DNA of 64,000 nucleotides from Cranoglanis bouderius (GCA_023630585.1 CM042566.1:13941254-14005253), one strand, 5' to 3'. Shown: positions 44,395 to 55,063, numbered from the stretch's first letter. Notes: a model not told the origin generated them from the letters alone. Made by a program: numbers and translations.

Positions 44395-45345
44395 GGATGG
44401 ACCCTACACCGGCCTCTGATGCATCCACCTTGAAGATAAAGGGACGAGAAGGGTCAGGGTGCTTGAAGATGGGGGCCATGGTGAGGGCTGTTTTCAGCTT
44501 GGACATTGCTCGTTCCACTTCTGGGTTCCATTTTAAACTTCGGGGCCTCCTTGTAGGAGGGATGTGACGGGGAGAGCAATGGAGCTGAAGCCACGAATGA
44601 AGCGACGATAGAAATTGCTGAAACCAAGGAAGCATTGTAACTCCTTAACTGAGGTGGGAGTTGGCTATTGTGCCACTGATGCTACCTTGGTATCATCCAT
44701 GGACACCCCTTCAGGGCAGATAATGTATCCCAAGAATGAAATGGTGCGTTGGTGGAACTCACATTTTCCCCCCTTTACATAGAGCTGGTGGTCCAGAAGC
44801 CATTTCAAAATGTGGCATATGTGATCAACATGGGTCTCATTAGGGGTCTCAGGTAGGGGAATACACAAGAATGTCATCAATGTATGCAATTACAAACTGT
44901 CCCAACATGTCACGCAGCACATCATTAATGAGACACTGAAAGACTGAGGGTGCACTAGAGAGCCCATATGGCATGACGAGATATTCATAGTGGCTCATAG
45001 TGGTACTGAACATCGTTTTCCACTCGTCCCCTTCCCTTATCTGCACCAGGTTGTATGCACTACGAAGGTCCAACTTGGTGAAATACTTGGCGTTTCTTAA
45101 CTGTTCCAAGGCAGAGGGGACTAGTAGGAGGGTGTATGGGTACTTAACCGAAGATTGGTTTGTTGGTCACTCACAGGTGGATCTCTTTATGATGTAGTGT
45201 ATGGTGAGTGTAAGGGTGTGGTGCGGTGAGTGATTAAGCCTCTCTCGATAGGCCCTCCATCGATGGCTTGGACCGTGATGGGCTTGTAAGGGAAAACCAC
45301 CCACTGGTCCAGTGACAGTATCCAACGGCGTGGCCGAAGGCTTCT
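44395..45345 (-). pseudogene. gypsy protease-RT-RNase H remnant
   Basis: In order on minus: KPITVQAIDGGPIERGLITH (protease region, 45290-45220), a gap, then RT: KYFTKLDLRSAYNLVQIREG, LVMPYGLSSAPSVFQCLIND and VIAYIDDILVYSP with the catalytic YIDD, then LDHQLYVKGGKCEFHQRTIS and GYIICPEGVSMDDTKV. RNase H starts with IFKVDASEAGVGSILSQ and ends at the LTR. Frame breaks near 44890 and 44660. The order protease-RT-RNase H is the standard Ty3/gypsy order. Confidence 0.85.
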
Positions 45346-45349
45346 TGTG

Positions 45350-46250
45350 TTACTGTCTTTCCTTTATGTGATAGATCAACATTTGAATTAACAATTTGTC
45401 AACATTAAATATGATCCTCTTTTTACTTTATCTGACTCCAATTATGAATGATTCTAAGAGATATTAAAATTCCAATGTCTATCATTAAATTTATCTCAAC
45501 ATTTGATTATCCTATTCAACCCTTTACTTATATTGTGCTCGTTCATTCGGATTCCATGTCGCTCAGAGTCTCGTGCTGGCCATGTATGCGGATCTCACAG
45601 TCACAAACTTGCCAGTCTTTGTCATTAGACAGAGGTAATTGACTAATACTATTTTTAGATGGCCGCCCATGCTTGCTCTTTTTCTAACAAGTACTTTTAG
45701 TCCCCATAGATCTGTATACACTTAATTAAAATAACATTATCTCTAGTCAGAGGTCATGAGCACTACTGTCAGAACAAGTCAACCAATTTTACTTCTCTAG
45801 AATAGTAGCTTTGTATAATCATTCCATGGTTTACCATGTACACTAACTAGAATAATATTACAATAATCAGAGGTTAAGGCTCACCCTATTTAGATTGGTC
45901 AATCAACACTATGTTGTTCTAAATGGAAATTCCTTTTAGCCTTTACAGTCTAAGTACACTTAACTAAAGCCAAGTTGTTAGCCTGGACTCTAAAATCTCA
46001 GTTGGCGTGCCCCAATGCTCCACCTAAACCAGGATCTTAGCCTGTACTAACCTGGTTGCACATTTGCGGTAACATGGACTTAATGTAATCTTCTACAGAC
46101 AATAATTTCAGGGTAGATCAGAATAAATTAAAATGTAACAATTTATTAACCAGGTCATTTGAATAATAATTCTTAATCCAATTCAAAAGATAACAAGCAG
46201 TGGTCAAAAATATAAAAACATAACAAAAATAAAACAAGAGAATTAGAGAT
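45350..46250 (-). repeat. LTR-like sequence between two gypsy elements
   Basis: Contains repeated CAGAGGT motifs (about 45627, 45747, 45877), also seen at 4002-4105, then AACAATTTATTAACCAGG and an A-rich strip. It separates the RT-end of one gypsy from the gag of another. Possibly a minus-strand LTR; ends not defined. Confidence 0.35.
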
Positions 46251-46254
46251 GTTA

Positions 46255-46890
46255 GAGATCGCCTTTCCTCTCCTAGACCACTGTCATGAGGCTCCCAGTG
46301 TCCTAACAAAGCTCAACAGCGAGGATAATATTGAGGTCTACCTCCTGACCCCTGAGCGGGTCACCTGGTGCGAGCATTGGGAGGAAGAGTGTTGGGCTGA
46401 CATCCTCCCAATAGGAGGCCCAATGAGCCTACTATGCCCTTCCACCTGACTACTACCTCCTACTACCCGATGCTGAAGGCTGAGATCCTGGGCCGCTGTA
46501 GCCTATCCTCCGTCAATGTGGCGGCAGAGTTCCACAGTTGGTCCTACTGGCTGGGAGCCACCCCTCAGACCCAGATGGACTCCTTGCTCCGCATCGCCAC
46601 ACCACACCACTGCCGAAGTGGTCGAGTAGATTGTTTTGGACTGCTTCCTAAGGACTCTGCCACCTGAAGAACACAAAGCAGTGGGGATGAGATGTGCCAG
46701 GTCCCCATGGAAAATGGTGGAGGCCCTCAAATACGCCCTAGCCACCCTGAGCACTGGCAGGGGCAAGCGGAGAGACCATCAGCCTGGCTTGCACTGGGAG
46801 AGGAGCCTGCAGGATAGTCGCCTCACCTGTGAGACACCCCGGGATGAGCCCATGCCTACCAAGCCGGACCCAGCCTCCCCACAGTGAGTC
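46255..46890 (+). pseudogene. gag of the 46-kb Gmr1-like element
   Basis: PLLDHCHEAPSVLTKLNSED and DNIEVYLLTPERVTWCEHWE, then MDCFLRTLPPEEHKAVGMRC and MVEALKYALATLSTGRG, matching the gag at 14499-14822. Capsid-like helical region followed by proline-rich sequence. At least two frame changes. Confidence 0.7.
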
Positions 46891-46939
46891 CTCAAGCCCT
46901 AGCCGGCTGGCTGTGCCCTCCATGCTGCTTCACCAACAG

Positions 46940-47765
46940 ACACCCCAACCATGGCTGTCAAGGTGAACAGCAAACTGCTCACAGCCCTCCTGGATTCCAG
47001 GAGCATGGTAACCCTAGCCTAAATCTAACCCAAGTCTGCCTGGGGTCACAAATTCATCCTGGTGATCCTCGTTTATGCCACCAAGTACCCAGAGGCAGTC
47101 CTGCTGTGTGGGGATGCCCAAAGACATCTTAACAGACCAAGATATGCCTTTTGTCTCAAAACTAATGAGTGATCTGTGTCGGCTGTTGCAGGTGAAACAC
47201 CTCCGGACCTCCGTCTACCACCACCAGACTGACGGCCTTGGAGCATTTCAATCAAACCCTCAAACAGATGCTCTGATGAGTGGTAGATGAGGATGGCTGA
47301 AACTGGGACCCCCTCCTTCCCTACATCCTTTTCACCATCTGGGAGATGCCCCAAGCATGCATGGGGTTCACTCCCTTCGAGCTTCTCTTCAGACGGCGAC
47401 CTCGAGGACTGCTGGATTTGGCCTGCAAAGCCTGGGAAGAGCAACCCTCCCCATTCTGTTTCCTGGTTGAATATGTACAAGAAATGCAGGAGCAGATCAA
47501 CCGGGTCACCCCTATTGTCCGGGAGCACATGGAGGATGCACAGCGAGAGCAACAGCGGGCCTATAACTGACAAGCCCAACCCAGGGAATTCCAACCAGGC
47601 AACCAGGTACTCCTGCTGCTCCCAAATGCCTTCTGTAAGTTCCTGGCCTGCTGGCAGGGCCCCTACACAGTCCTCGAAAGAGTGGGCCCAGTGAACTACT
47701 GCCTGCACCAGCCCAAAAGCGTTCAAACACCCAACTATATCACATAAACCTACTAAAAAGGCCTG
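46940..47765 (+). pseudogene. Protease stub and integrase of the 46-kb element
   Basis: AVKVNSKLLTALLDSRS is the protease active site with the essential Gly changed to Arg. A deletion follows, then KFILVILVYATKYPEAVLL, the first-Asp region of integrase with the Asp itself missing. Then MPKDILTDQDMPFVSKLMSD (second Asp), TSVYHHQTDGL followed by a frameshift before the Glu, GFTPFELLFRRRPRGLLDL, and CKFLACWQGPYTVLERVGPV at the C-terminus. Confidence 0.8.
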
Positions 47766-47770
47766 CCCCA

Positions 47771-48473
47771 GTGCTTTCCACCATCTCTGTTGTCCCCTCA
47801 GAGCCCGACAAGCGTACCTTGGTCCACCAAGCAGAAGTTCTTACCCCCACTCAGTGCCAAGAGCTGACAGAGCTAGTGGACCAGTTCGCCGACATCTTCT
47901 CATTCACCCCAGGCCTGACCCACCTGGTCCAAGATGAGATCAAAACCCTGCCGGGAGTGGTGATCAGACAGTGGCCTTACCCTGTCTCGGAAGCTCACAG
48001 TCAAGCTATACAGGACGGGGTTATCAAAGAGTCCACCAGCCCCTGGTCCAGCCCCATCATGGTGGTCCCAAAGCCTGATGGCAGCATCCGTCTTTGCAAT
48101 GACTTCCAAAGGCTGAACCAAGTTTCCAAGTTCGACAGCAAGTCGATGACCTGGTAGAGTGCTTGGGGAGAACCGGGTTCATCTCCACTTTGGACCTGAC
48201 GAAGGGCTACTGGCAAGTCACCCTGGTGCCAGAAGCAAAACCCAAGACCGCCTTCAGCACTGCCAGCAGCCACTCCCATTTGACCTCCACAGAGCACCAG
48301 CGACCTTCCAGCACCTGATGGACATCCACTCCTCCACCTGGGCCGATCATCTCTATCACCTCGGGGAGGTGCTGAAACCACAAGAAGAGAAGCTGGAGGC
48401 AGTGAGAGGGTACCCCTGGCCTACATCAAAGAAGCAAGTATGTGCCTTTTTGTGGCTGGCGAGGTACTACATG
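47771..48473 (+). pseudogene. RT of the 46-kb Gmr1-like element
   Basis: TPTQCQELTELVDQFADIFS, LPGVVIRQWPYPVSEAHSQA, STSPWSSPIMVVPKPDGSIR and CNDFQRLNQVSKFDS form the RT fingers. Then GFISTLDLTKGYWQVTLVPE and HRAPATFQHLMDI in other frames; the YxDD segment is deleted, followed by SSTWADHLYHLGEVL and the connection domain to LARYYMF. Directly preceded by the integrase end. Confidence 0.8.
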
Positions 48474-48756
48474 TTTTGGACATTTTTGTCTCTTTTCATA
48501 CAGTATTTTCATGGTCTGGGTTTAATATCAATGGGCCTTATTTACTGTAAAATTTTGTATTAGAGTAGTTACTTGACAGTAGACGATTGTGTTCCTATAT
48601 ACACACTTAAATAATCCACTGTCCATTTGAGAACATTCAAATTATTATTCCATCAGGGAAATTCTTTGTCCTGTGGTAATGCAGCTGTCTGTGTTAACAT
48701 CATATATTTATACCTCAACAATATCCACTATAAAATATTGATATTTTATGTTTTAG
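48474..48756. other. No feature recognised
   Basis: AT-rich DNA between the gypsy remnant and the first HECT-gene exon seen; likely intron. Confidence 0.4.
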
Positions 48757-49133
48757 TACATACCTTGGCCTGTTTGAGGAAGAATACCTCTCTGATGACG
48801 CTGATCTCCAGGAAGCCATTTCAAGGTCCTTAGAGTCCAGCACAATTTTATAAAAATGTAATTATTTTAATTGTAATGCTGGATCAAAGAATAAGCAGGC
48901 TGCCACCCAAATGGTTAAGAAATATATATTTATATATGCACAATATTGTTTTTTTATTCTTTATCTGATATCCAGTCATTTCTGTGATTATTTTGTGAAC
49001 AATATTTTTTTAAAAGTCATGGTATAAAATGTCTATGAGTGAAAAAAGTAAAATTCTTCTTTCCATTATCAATGGGCGAGTTACTATTGATACTAACTAT
49101 GTTGTATTGTTTTATTGTTTATTATTGTTTCAG

Positions 49134-49447
49134 AGATTTAAATATGACTTTAGAGAGAATAATGGAGAGGATTGCTTCTAGAGTAAATAATGACAGTATT
49201 GTATGCTTCAATATCATAAGAAGAAATGTGTGGGATGGAACAACTAGAGCAATGGGCAGATCCAATTTTTCACCAGAGAAGAAGGTGGATGTTACGTTTA
49301 CTGATGACTATGGGAAATCTGAGGGTGCTGTGGACAATGGAGGACCTACTCGGGAGTTTTTCCGACTCTGTCTACATGAAATCAAGGACCAAATTGGAAT
49401 CTTTGAGGGCCCATCTAATGCTAAAGTCCTCACATGCAACTCCAAAG
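49134..49447 (+). CDS. HECT gene exon: N-lobe
   Basis: Acceptor TTATTGTTTCAG at 49122-49133. Open throughout; encodes LERIMERIASRVNNDSIVCF, then the conserved TDD, VDNGGPTREFF and FEGP motifs of HECT N-lobes. The donor position is CAAAG/ATACTT where GTACTT would be expected. Confidence 0.75.
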
Positions 49448-50537
49448 ATACTTATTAATTCATATCAATGTAAGAGTTGACTAACAGATTTCATTTGGAT
49501 CAGTACATATGTTGTACCTGAAATGATTTAGGAGGAAATGTAAGAATCTTCAAATTTTGTACTTACAATACTTAGTATGAACTATGAAATGTCCTTTTTC
49601 AACTATGATTAAAAATATAATAACCTCACACAGATAGGTGGCATTGTGCCATGAACATTATTTGACCCATGTACCCATTTGACATGTGATGTTTTAATTT
49701 CATTTGATTACAACGATGAAAGACAATGCATACTTATATGCTGGCCAGATCAAGGCAATGTCAATTGCCCATGGGGAACAGAGTCCATGTTTCCTGTCTG
49801 AACTCCTGTATGAGTGTCTTCAAAAGGGCCCAGACAATGTAAAGGTTAAAACTGAACATATTACCGATAACGAAACAAGGTCACATGTGCAGTCAGTAGG
49901 CATATTTTCCTTTAATTGTGTTGTATTTAGATACAAATTATTCGTTTTGCGTGTGCGCATTAACATTCAATTTAAACAGTAAAGCTAACAGTTGTATGTT
50001 TTCTTTCTTTCTGTTATTTTAATATTTTTAGATCTTACAGGCTGAAACTGAATCACAACTAGAAGATGCAGTTGCACAGGCAGCCAGCTTGATCAGTCTT
50101 GCTGGTCACAATGTTCGCATAACACTGGGAAACAAACAAGCGCTGCTTTAGACCTGGCTGACTGGTATGTCCTCCAGCGGACCTGTGCACCTTTTGAAAG
50201 GTATGTTTATATCTGGACACATATATAATTGTACCTTGGCAGAAAAATTAAAGATTAAAGGTTTTGTGGTAGTAAAATGGCAGAAATACAGGGGTTCAAG
50301 AGGAAAGCATCCAAAAAAAAAAGTTTACTGTTGAGTTGGTGACAAACTATGTTACTACAGTATATGAAAATTTTAATGATTGGCATCCACCATGTTACAG
50401 GGCATCAGTACAAGTGAAAGTTTCATTTATTTTATCTGGAATTCGTTGCGGGACCTCACTTAATTAAACATGAAAACACTCTAGATTGCACCACAGCTTT
50501 CAAATCATGTGAACTACACTTGTTTCCTTTTTATTAG

Positions 50538-50752
50538 GTTCAGAGATGGCTTACAGTCTCTGGGTGTCCTAGATGCTCTCCAAAGATACCCTCTTCAGTT
50601 GAAAAGCCTTTTTGTAAAGGCTGAAAAAGCCTTAACAGTGAATGATGTGGAGAATCACTTCCAGATCATTCATTCCGAAAGAGGGAGTAATGAATTTCAG
50701 CATGAGTGCCGGACTCTGGCTTTCTGGCAAGACTATCTTCAGGATGCTGAAT
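50538..50752 (+). CDS. HECT gene exon: middle region
   Basis: Acceptor TTTTTATTAG, donor AAT/GTAAGT. Encodes FRDGLQSLGVLDALQRYPLQ and TVNDVENHFQIIHSERGSNE, LAFWQDYLQDAE. It joins the previous exon in frame (GAAAG + GTTC giving RF). Confidence 0.75.
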
Positions 50753-50959
50753 GTAAGTTTGGCATTTCACACAGTACTTATATAAATTATATAAAGTGTC
50801 CTGCAGAGTTTAGTTCCAACCCTAGTCAAACACACCTGAACAAGGTACATCTCTTTTGCACCAATCCAGTGGTATGATACTGAATTACTCTATCAAGATA
50901 CCATCATCATTTAGCATAGTGATCATTTAATTGTGTTACTCTCTTTTTATGTTTTTCAG

Positions 50960-51196
50960 TTGAAAAACAATGCCTCTCTGGAGGATATTCTTGTTTTCTT
51001 CACTGGATGTGACAGCATTCCAGCACTGGGTTTCTCTCCAAAGCCAAGCCTTGAGTTCATTACCCATTCCCGGTTTCCAGTGGCCAATGTTTGTGAAAAT
51101 ATTCTTCGCATACCAATTCATGCAGTATACACTGCTTTCAAAGCTGATATTTTGCCCTACGCAATTCACCAGGATTTGGAAGAGTGTGAGAGGTAA
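50960..51196 (+). CDS. HECT gene last exon: C-lobe with catalytic Cys
   Basis: Acceptor TTATGTTTTTCAG, stop TAA at 51194-51196. Encodes LKNNASLEDILVFFTGCDSI, PKPSLEFITHSRFPVANVCE, then NILRIPIHAVYTAFKADILP. VANVC corresponds to VANTC of HECT C-lobes, whose Cys accepts ubiquitin. The usual tail is slightly altered. Confidence 0.75.
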   Translation: MKNNASLEDILVFFTGCDSIPALGFSPKPSLEFITHSRFPVANVCENILRIPIHAVYTAFKADILPYAIHQDLEECER

Positions 51197-51981
51197 TATA
51201 TTCAAGGGCTTGTAGAACTTTGGTTGATTTTTTTGCTGTTGTTTCATTTTGTTATTCTCTTATACCAAAATTCAGTATTTACCATAACAAACACATGAAG
51301 AAATATACAGAAAAAAATGTAAGTTCTTTGTTACATTTGAAGATATATTTCAAGCCATGGTTTTGTGTTCCAGTCCTCCAACCTGAACAACTATGTTGCC
51401 CATTTCCATTGCTATGGCAGATTGTTCCTTCTCTATAGGCTGTGGTATGGCCTTCTAACAAATAAATTGTTCTAGGTTCCTCCTTTGTATGTACTGGCTT
51501 ATTGCATTTTTTGTGTCTACAGTGGCAGGATATGTGCATCCCAGACTTGAAATGTCATATTTTTGTATTTTTATATCAGACACTGTAGTCAAAAAACTGT
51601 ACACAAAATTAATTTAATAAAAAAATACAGGTTTCATCAAAAGGGTTAAAATAATACAAAATTTACAGTGATACATAATATAATATACACTATTTATATG
51701 GTGATAACATTCAATGGTTAATCATGAAAGAAAAGTGTATTTTTTAGCATTTATACATATGACCTAGGGACTCCTCTTGTCCATTGTTTTACTTCAAAAT
51801 GAAAGAAGATTAAAATAGTCTTTTCAAATGGAGTCTTTTACAAAATAACAACATTGTTTTTTTTTATTTATAGTTTAATTACTATTTGTGCATGACAATA
51901 ACTTCAATATGATGAACATCAACAAAATTACTTCGCAGATTAAGTTTTGATTTGAAGCAGGTTACATGCAGTGAAAAAAAG
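51197..51981. other. 3' flank of the HECT gene; no feature recognised
   Basis: AT-rich, with AATAAA-type sequences near 51460 and 51618 that could end the HECT transcript. Confidence 0.4.
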
Positions 51982-52298
51982 TTATATTCCATGATTTCCA
52001 TCATCAGTCAAGGGATTAACAGCCCTTAACTCAGGAGGACACTGGTGGTGATCGTGAGGCCTTTGCACATGCACATGATTGAGTGGTCTTTGATGTTCAG
52101 GAAGTTGGAGCATTCCAACTGTCCAAAGTTGCAATGGGGAGTTACTTTTCATTGTCCTTAAACTATGTTGGTTCCACTGGCTTACAAACTAATCTACAGA
52201 TCTGTTTATTCTTGGAAGGTAAACATGGTGAAGAGCCCTAATGTGAAGTGGGTTGTTGCTATCTAACATTCCAACATTTTCCATGAAAAGGAAAAGGT
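51982..52298 (-). pseudogene. Integrase-core (rve)-like C-terminal exon
   Basis: Minus strand with an acceptor (TCAACTTTAAAG) before 52298. Reads DLFLFMENVGMLDSNNPLHI, RALHHVYLPRINRSVD, TAG, FVSQWNQHSLRTMKSNSPLQ, LWTVGMLQLPEHQRPLNHVH and on to a TAA at 51984-51982. The pattern ALHxVYLPRIN...WNxHxLRT...SPxQLWxxGM is that of the C-terminal part of fish/invertebrate proteins with an integrase core of the IS3EU/rve type, as I recall them. One in-frame TAG at 52191-52189 interrupts it. The DDE core itself is not found. Confidence 0.55.
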
Positions 52299-52663
52299 CT
52301 TTAAAGTTGATAGAAGTGATCAAAATTAAGCCAAAGAATATAAAACAATACAAATATGAAGGAAGACAAAAATGTTTAAAATTCATCTCAATATTATTAG
52401 ATGTTCTTTCATCCTGTTTGTAATATTTAATATTATCTCTTAATATTTTGCATTATCTCACATTTCCATATTGATTTTGCAAGTTTTATTTATTTATGTA
52501 TTTGTTTGTTTGTTTATTTATTTAGCATAGTTTTTGTCCTCCTAAATCCTCACATCAATCTTGCTTCACTGACCAGCAAGGGAGTAAAACTGTTGCAAAG
52601 ACATTAGGTACAGTATTGTTGCATCATCCTCCATCTACATACACTTTCATTATCATCGCTTAC

Positions 52664-52838
52664 CTCAGTCTTCCTCTCTCTGAAGCAGAATGTGCACCCA
52701 TACCATGCGCTGGTATATCATCTTCTACCTGGAGTGCTATTTCAGCCAACATCTCCCTAAGAGATTCATAAATTCCTTCCAGAATGTTGCATAATGTTCT
52801 TTCAGCAACATTTTGTTGAACATGATTATTCATAAGAA
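52664..52838 (-). CDS. Possible N-terminal exon of the rve-like gene
   Basis: Minus strand between acceptor GCAACATTCTTAG and donor CTGAG/GTAAGCG; open for 58 codons: MNNHVQQNVAERTLCNILEG, IYESLREMLAEIALQVEDDI, ending SASERGRLR. Such helical N-termini ending in a G-R-x-R motif precede the helix-turn-helix in rve-type proteins of fish. Link to 51982-52298 is an inference; the expected middle exons are absent. Confidence 0.35.
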
Positions 52839-52858
52839 CTAAGAATGTTGCAATAATG

Positions 52859-54076
52859 TGTGGGGAAAATTAGCTGTTTGGTTTAATTTGATACATTCTC
52901 CACCATTTTACGTAAGTAAAAATTAGTTGTTTAGATTGAGCTACCTTTATTCTCCTCCAAATATGTAGGAGAGATTAACAGATCGGCTCGTAAAGGGAAA
53001 TTTGGCTAATTTAGTATTACTGATCAACTATTCGTCCTGCGATAAGTTGAACTTAGTGTATTCATTAATTATGCATTAGATATTACCTCCGAGGCCACCG
53101 GCAATAATATCCTAAACATAGTGAAATATTATTTTAAGAGCATGTAGCAGAATTGCAATTCAAGGCAATAGACACTTGTAGCAATAAGAGCATGTATATT
53201 TAAGAACAGACGAGGCTTTATTGAACTATTCTATGACATAGAAACTAATCTAACATGAACACATGCACGCATACACACGGGCACACATAAACGGGTGATA
53301 AAGAAGAGTGAATGAAGTTCCGAGTCTCTAGCGTTGCATGCTATTTCACAGACCATGATCTGAACACACCATCAACTTATTAATTTATCTTCACTTCCTT
53401 TAGAAGGGCTTAAACTTATTATAGCACCAGATTAGCTAGATTCTGGGGTATTGCGCTTGCCTTTGAATAGCTGTGTTGAAGGGATTTCCTCGTTACGTTG
53501 TGGTATCGTCAGCGGTCTGGTCGGTGTCGAGAGGCGTCTCGGAAGACCAATCGGAATGCTGAGTGGAATGAAGGCGGGAGGTTTGAAAAGCAGGCAGCGG
53601 CTCTCGCTGGGTCTCCAGGCCAGTGGAACATAATCTGATCTCCCTGACGTCAATCGGGGAGAATTCTCCGATGGCTCTGGAGACCCTCCGCTGACTCCGT
53701 CCTTCGAAGCGTTCCAAGAAGAGAGCCAAAAGATCCAAGAAGCAAGAGATACAAGAGCGTTTCCTCTTGTGTTCTTAGGATTTTAACACTTTCTGGGCTA
53801 GTCCAGCCCAGAATGCTTCCTCCAATCAACATTGTCTTTGGGTGGGGAGATTCTCAACCTATTATGTTAATCAGCCCATTGTCCCTGCAGATGAGTGGTT
53901 CCACACTTTTCAATGATGTGTGGATTAAACTTTGTCCTGAAATATTGCATGTACATACCAGAACAACCTACACAAATTTCCTTACTCTTATGATTTTGGA
54001 AATCACTCAATGAACACATACATACCAAACAAGACATGTTTGGCTATACTTAAAGTACATTACTAATATTAAAACA
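52859..54076 (-). mobile_element. 1.2-kb LTR of a retrovirus-like element
   Basis: Minus strand TGTTTTAATATTAGTAATGT to TTTTCCCCACA. A purine-rich tract (AGGAGGATCATTG) precedes it at 54089-54077, an AATAAAGCC signal lies near 53222, and G/C-rich U3/R sequence at 53450-53720. Left terminal 100 bp resembles the LTR at 37832. Open reading frames on minus run up to its start. Confidence 0.55.
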
Positions 54077-54392
54077 CAATGATCCTCCTAGGGCTACTAT
54101 ACTCATACATGCTAAATGGAACAATTAGTGGCAACTTAATGGTGATACACGTGAAGAAAATAGAACAACACATGGTAGAGAATAGGTGATTGCAGTTGTT
54201 CAAAGATGTATTAATTTCCACAGTCATTGCTTCTGGTAGGCGCTGATTAATCTGACTGTGGAATGTGTGAACCCTTGTGTAGACTTTTCCTGAGACAGCA
54301 AAAGGTCTCATTCCTTGCTTCCAGAATTTATTGGCCTTAATGGTGAGGTTCTCTGGGCTTATCTGCTGAGTAAGCAATCTGGTCTGGCCCAA
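54069..54392 (-). pseudogene. Unrecognised reading frame ending at the LTR
   Basis: 107 codons from GQTRLLTQQISPENLTIKAN to a stop inside the first bases of the LTR. Contains a hydrophobic stretch (SIFFTCITIKLPLIVPF) near the C-terminus. As the last frame before a polypurine tract and LTR it sits where env or an accessory gene would be, but I recognise no family. It probably continues from 54463-54786 after frame damage. Confidence 0.35.
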
Positions 54393-54462
54393 AGGCCTAA
54401 ATCACTGCATTTGAGAGCAGTTTCTGTGGTCGAGAGGGTTCAGCCCTGGGTCAGGGATGCCT

Positions 54463-54786
54463 TCAGTAGATTCCTTGTTTTATGGCTGAGTGGAGTTGGT
54501 TAATAACATTTTGGTCCAGAGTTTCTTTTGGGTTCTCTGGCTGAGAAGGCTGTTTTATTTCTTCTGGTTTTAATTTTTGTGAATTATATGATGCTGCTTG
54601 TGCTGAGGTACTACAAATGGAAATATAATCCTCAAGATGACGGGATGTGGACTCCAAACTGTTTGTGTTATTTGGAGTATGACCGGCTGATGCAAAAACA
54701 TTTTCTAGTTGAACAAAGTATTGGAAAATTTCAGGCAATGCCATTTTAAAGTCATCGAATTGAGAAGGCTGTTGTTCTATTAACAA
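54463..54786 (-). pseudogene. Unrecognised minus-strand reading frame upstream
   Basis: 107 codons: LIEQQPSQFDDFKMALPEIF, VQLENVFASAGHTPNNTNSL and KLKPEEIKQPSQPENPKETL, hydrophilic with a Q/P/E-rich stretch. No family recognised. It lies 70 bp before the frame at 54069-54392 and could belong to the same broken gene. Confidence 0.3.
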
Positions 54787-54837
54787 GGATACAATAAATA
54801 GCTATATACTTCATTACGCATTATCAAATTTGCACTT

Positions 54838-55063
54838 TCATTCCATATATTCAGAGTTTCACTCCATATATTAAGACTTTCATTCCATATATTCCACATA
54901 CTCATTCCATATATACAGACCTTCATTCAATATATTCAAATTTCATTCCATATATTCAGAATTTCATTCTATATATACATATATTCAACACTCTCATTCC
55001 ATATATTCAAGTTTAATTCCATATATTCCACCTTTCATTCCATATATTCAGATTTTCATTCCA
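54838..55063. repeat. Minisatellite, ~19-bp units TTCATTCCATATATTCAGA
   Basis: About twelve degenerate units of TCATTCCATATATTCA spaced 17-22 bp. Tc1-D2 inserted at a TA of the last unit (CCATA). Confidence 0.9.

Larger units (their letters stand above)
43920..45345 (-). mobile_element. Ty3/gypsy (chromovirus-type), 3' half
   Basis: Minus strand: protease fragment, RT, start of RNase H, then directly the 3' LTR (44372-43920). The integrase and most of RNase H are deleted. Same lineage as the element at 60055-62459. Confidence 0.85.
46255..48473 (+). mobile_element. Gmr1-like Ty3/gypsy element, internal part
   Basis: Order on plus: gag (46255-46890), protease stub (about 46950-47020), integrase (47040-47700), RT (47830-48473). 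No LTR seen at either end. It is the same family as 13835-15886. Integrase lies before RT, unlike other gypsy elements. Confidence 0.8.
48757..51196 (+). pseudogene. HECT-type E3 ubiquitin-ligase-like gene (G2E3-like), six exons, with lesions
   Basis: Exons by splice signals: 48757-48845 (about), 49134-49447, 49723-49844, 50032-50200, 50538-50752, 50960-51196. The first encodes SDDADLQEAISRSLESS, a ubiquitin-interacting motif. The second has the HECT N-lobe (KKVDVTFTDDYGKSEGAVDN, GGPTREFFRLCLHEIKDQIG, FEGPSNAKVLTCNS). The third reads YAGQIKAMSIAHGEQSPCF; the fifth RFRDGLQSLGVLDALQRYP; the sixth LEDILVFFTGCDSIPALGFS and RFPVANVCENILRIPI, where the Cys is in the position of the HECT catalytic cysteine. 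Teleosts have many such G2E3-like copies. Lesions: the donor after 49447 reads AT instead of GT; exon 4 changes frame near 50135; the phase between exons 5 and 6 is off by one. The 5' end lies outside or is lost. Confidence 0.75.

Noticed and set aside
47073..47726. 217-codon minus-strand frame as a gene
   Set aside because: It is antisense to the Gmr1-like integrase read on plus, where motifs are recognised.
49039..49133. ATG at 49039 as the start of the HECT protein
   Set aside because: The hydrophobic lead-in is intronic T-rich sequence before a good splice acceptor at 49133; the HECT frame begins after it.
54528..54749. Plus-strand frame with a hydrophobic start as a membrane protein
   Set aside because: It overlaps the longer, more hydrophilic minus-strand frame at 54463-54786 and has no supporting signal.
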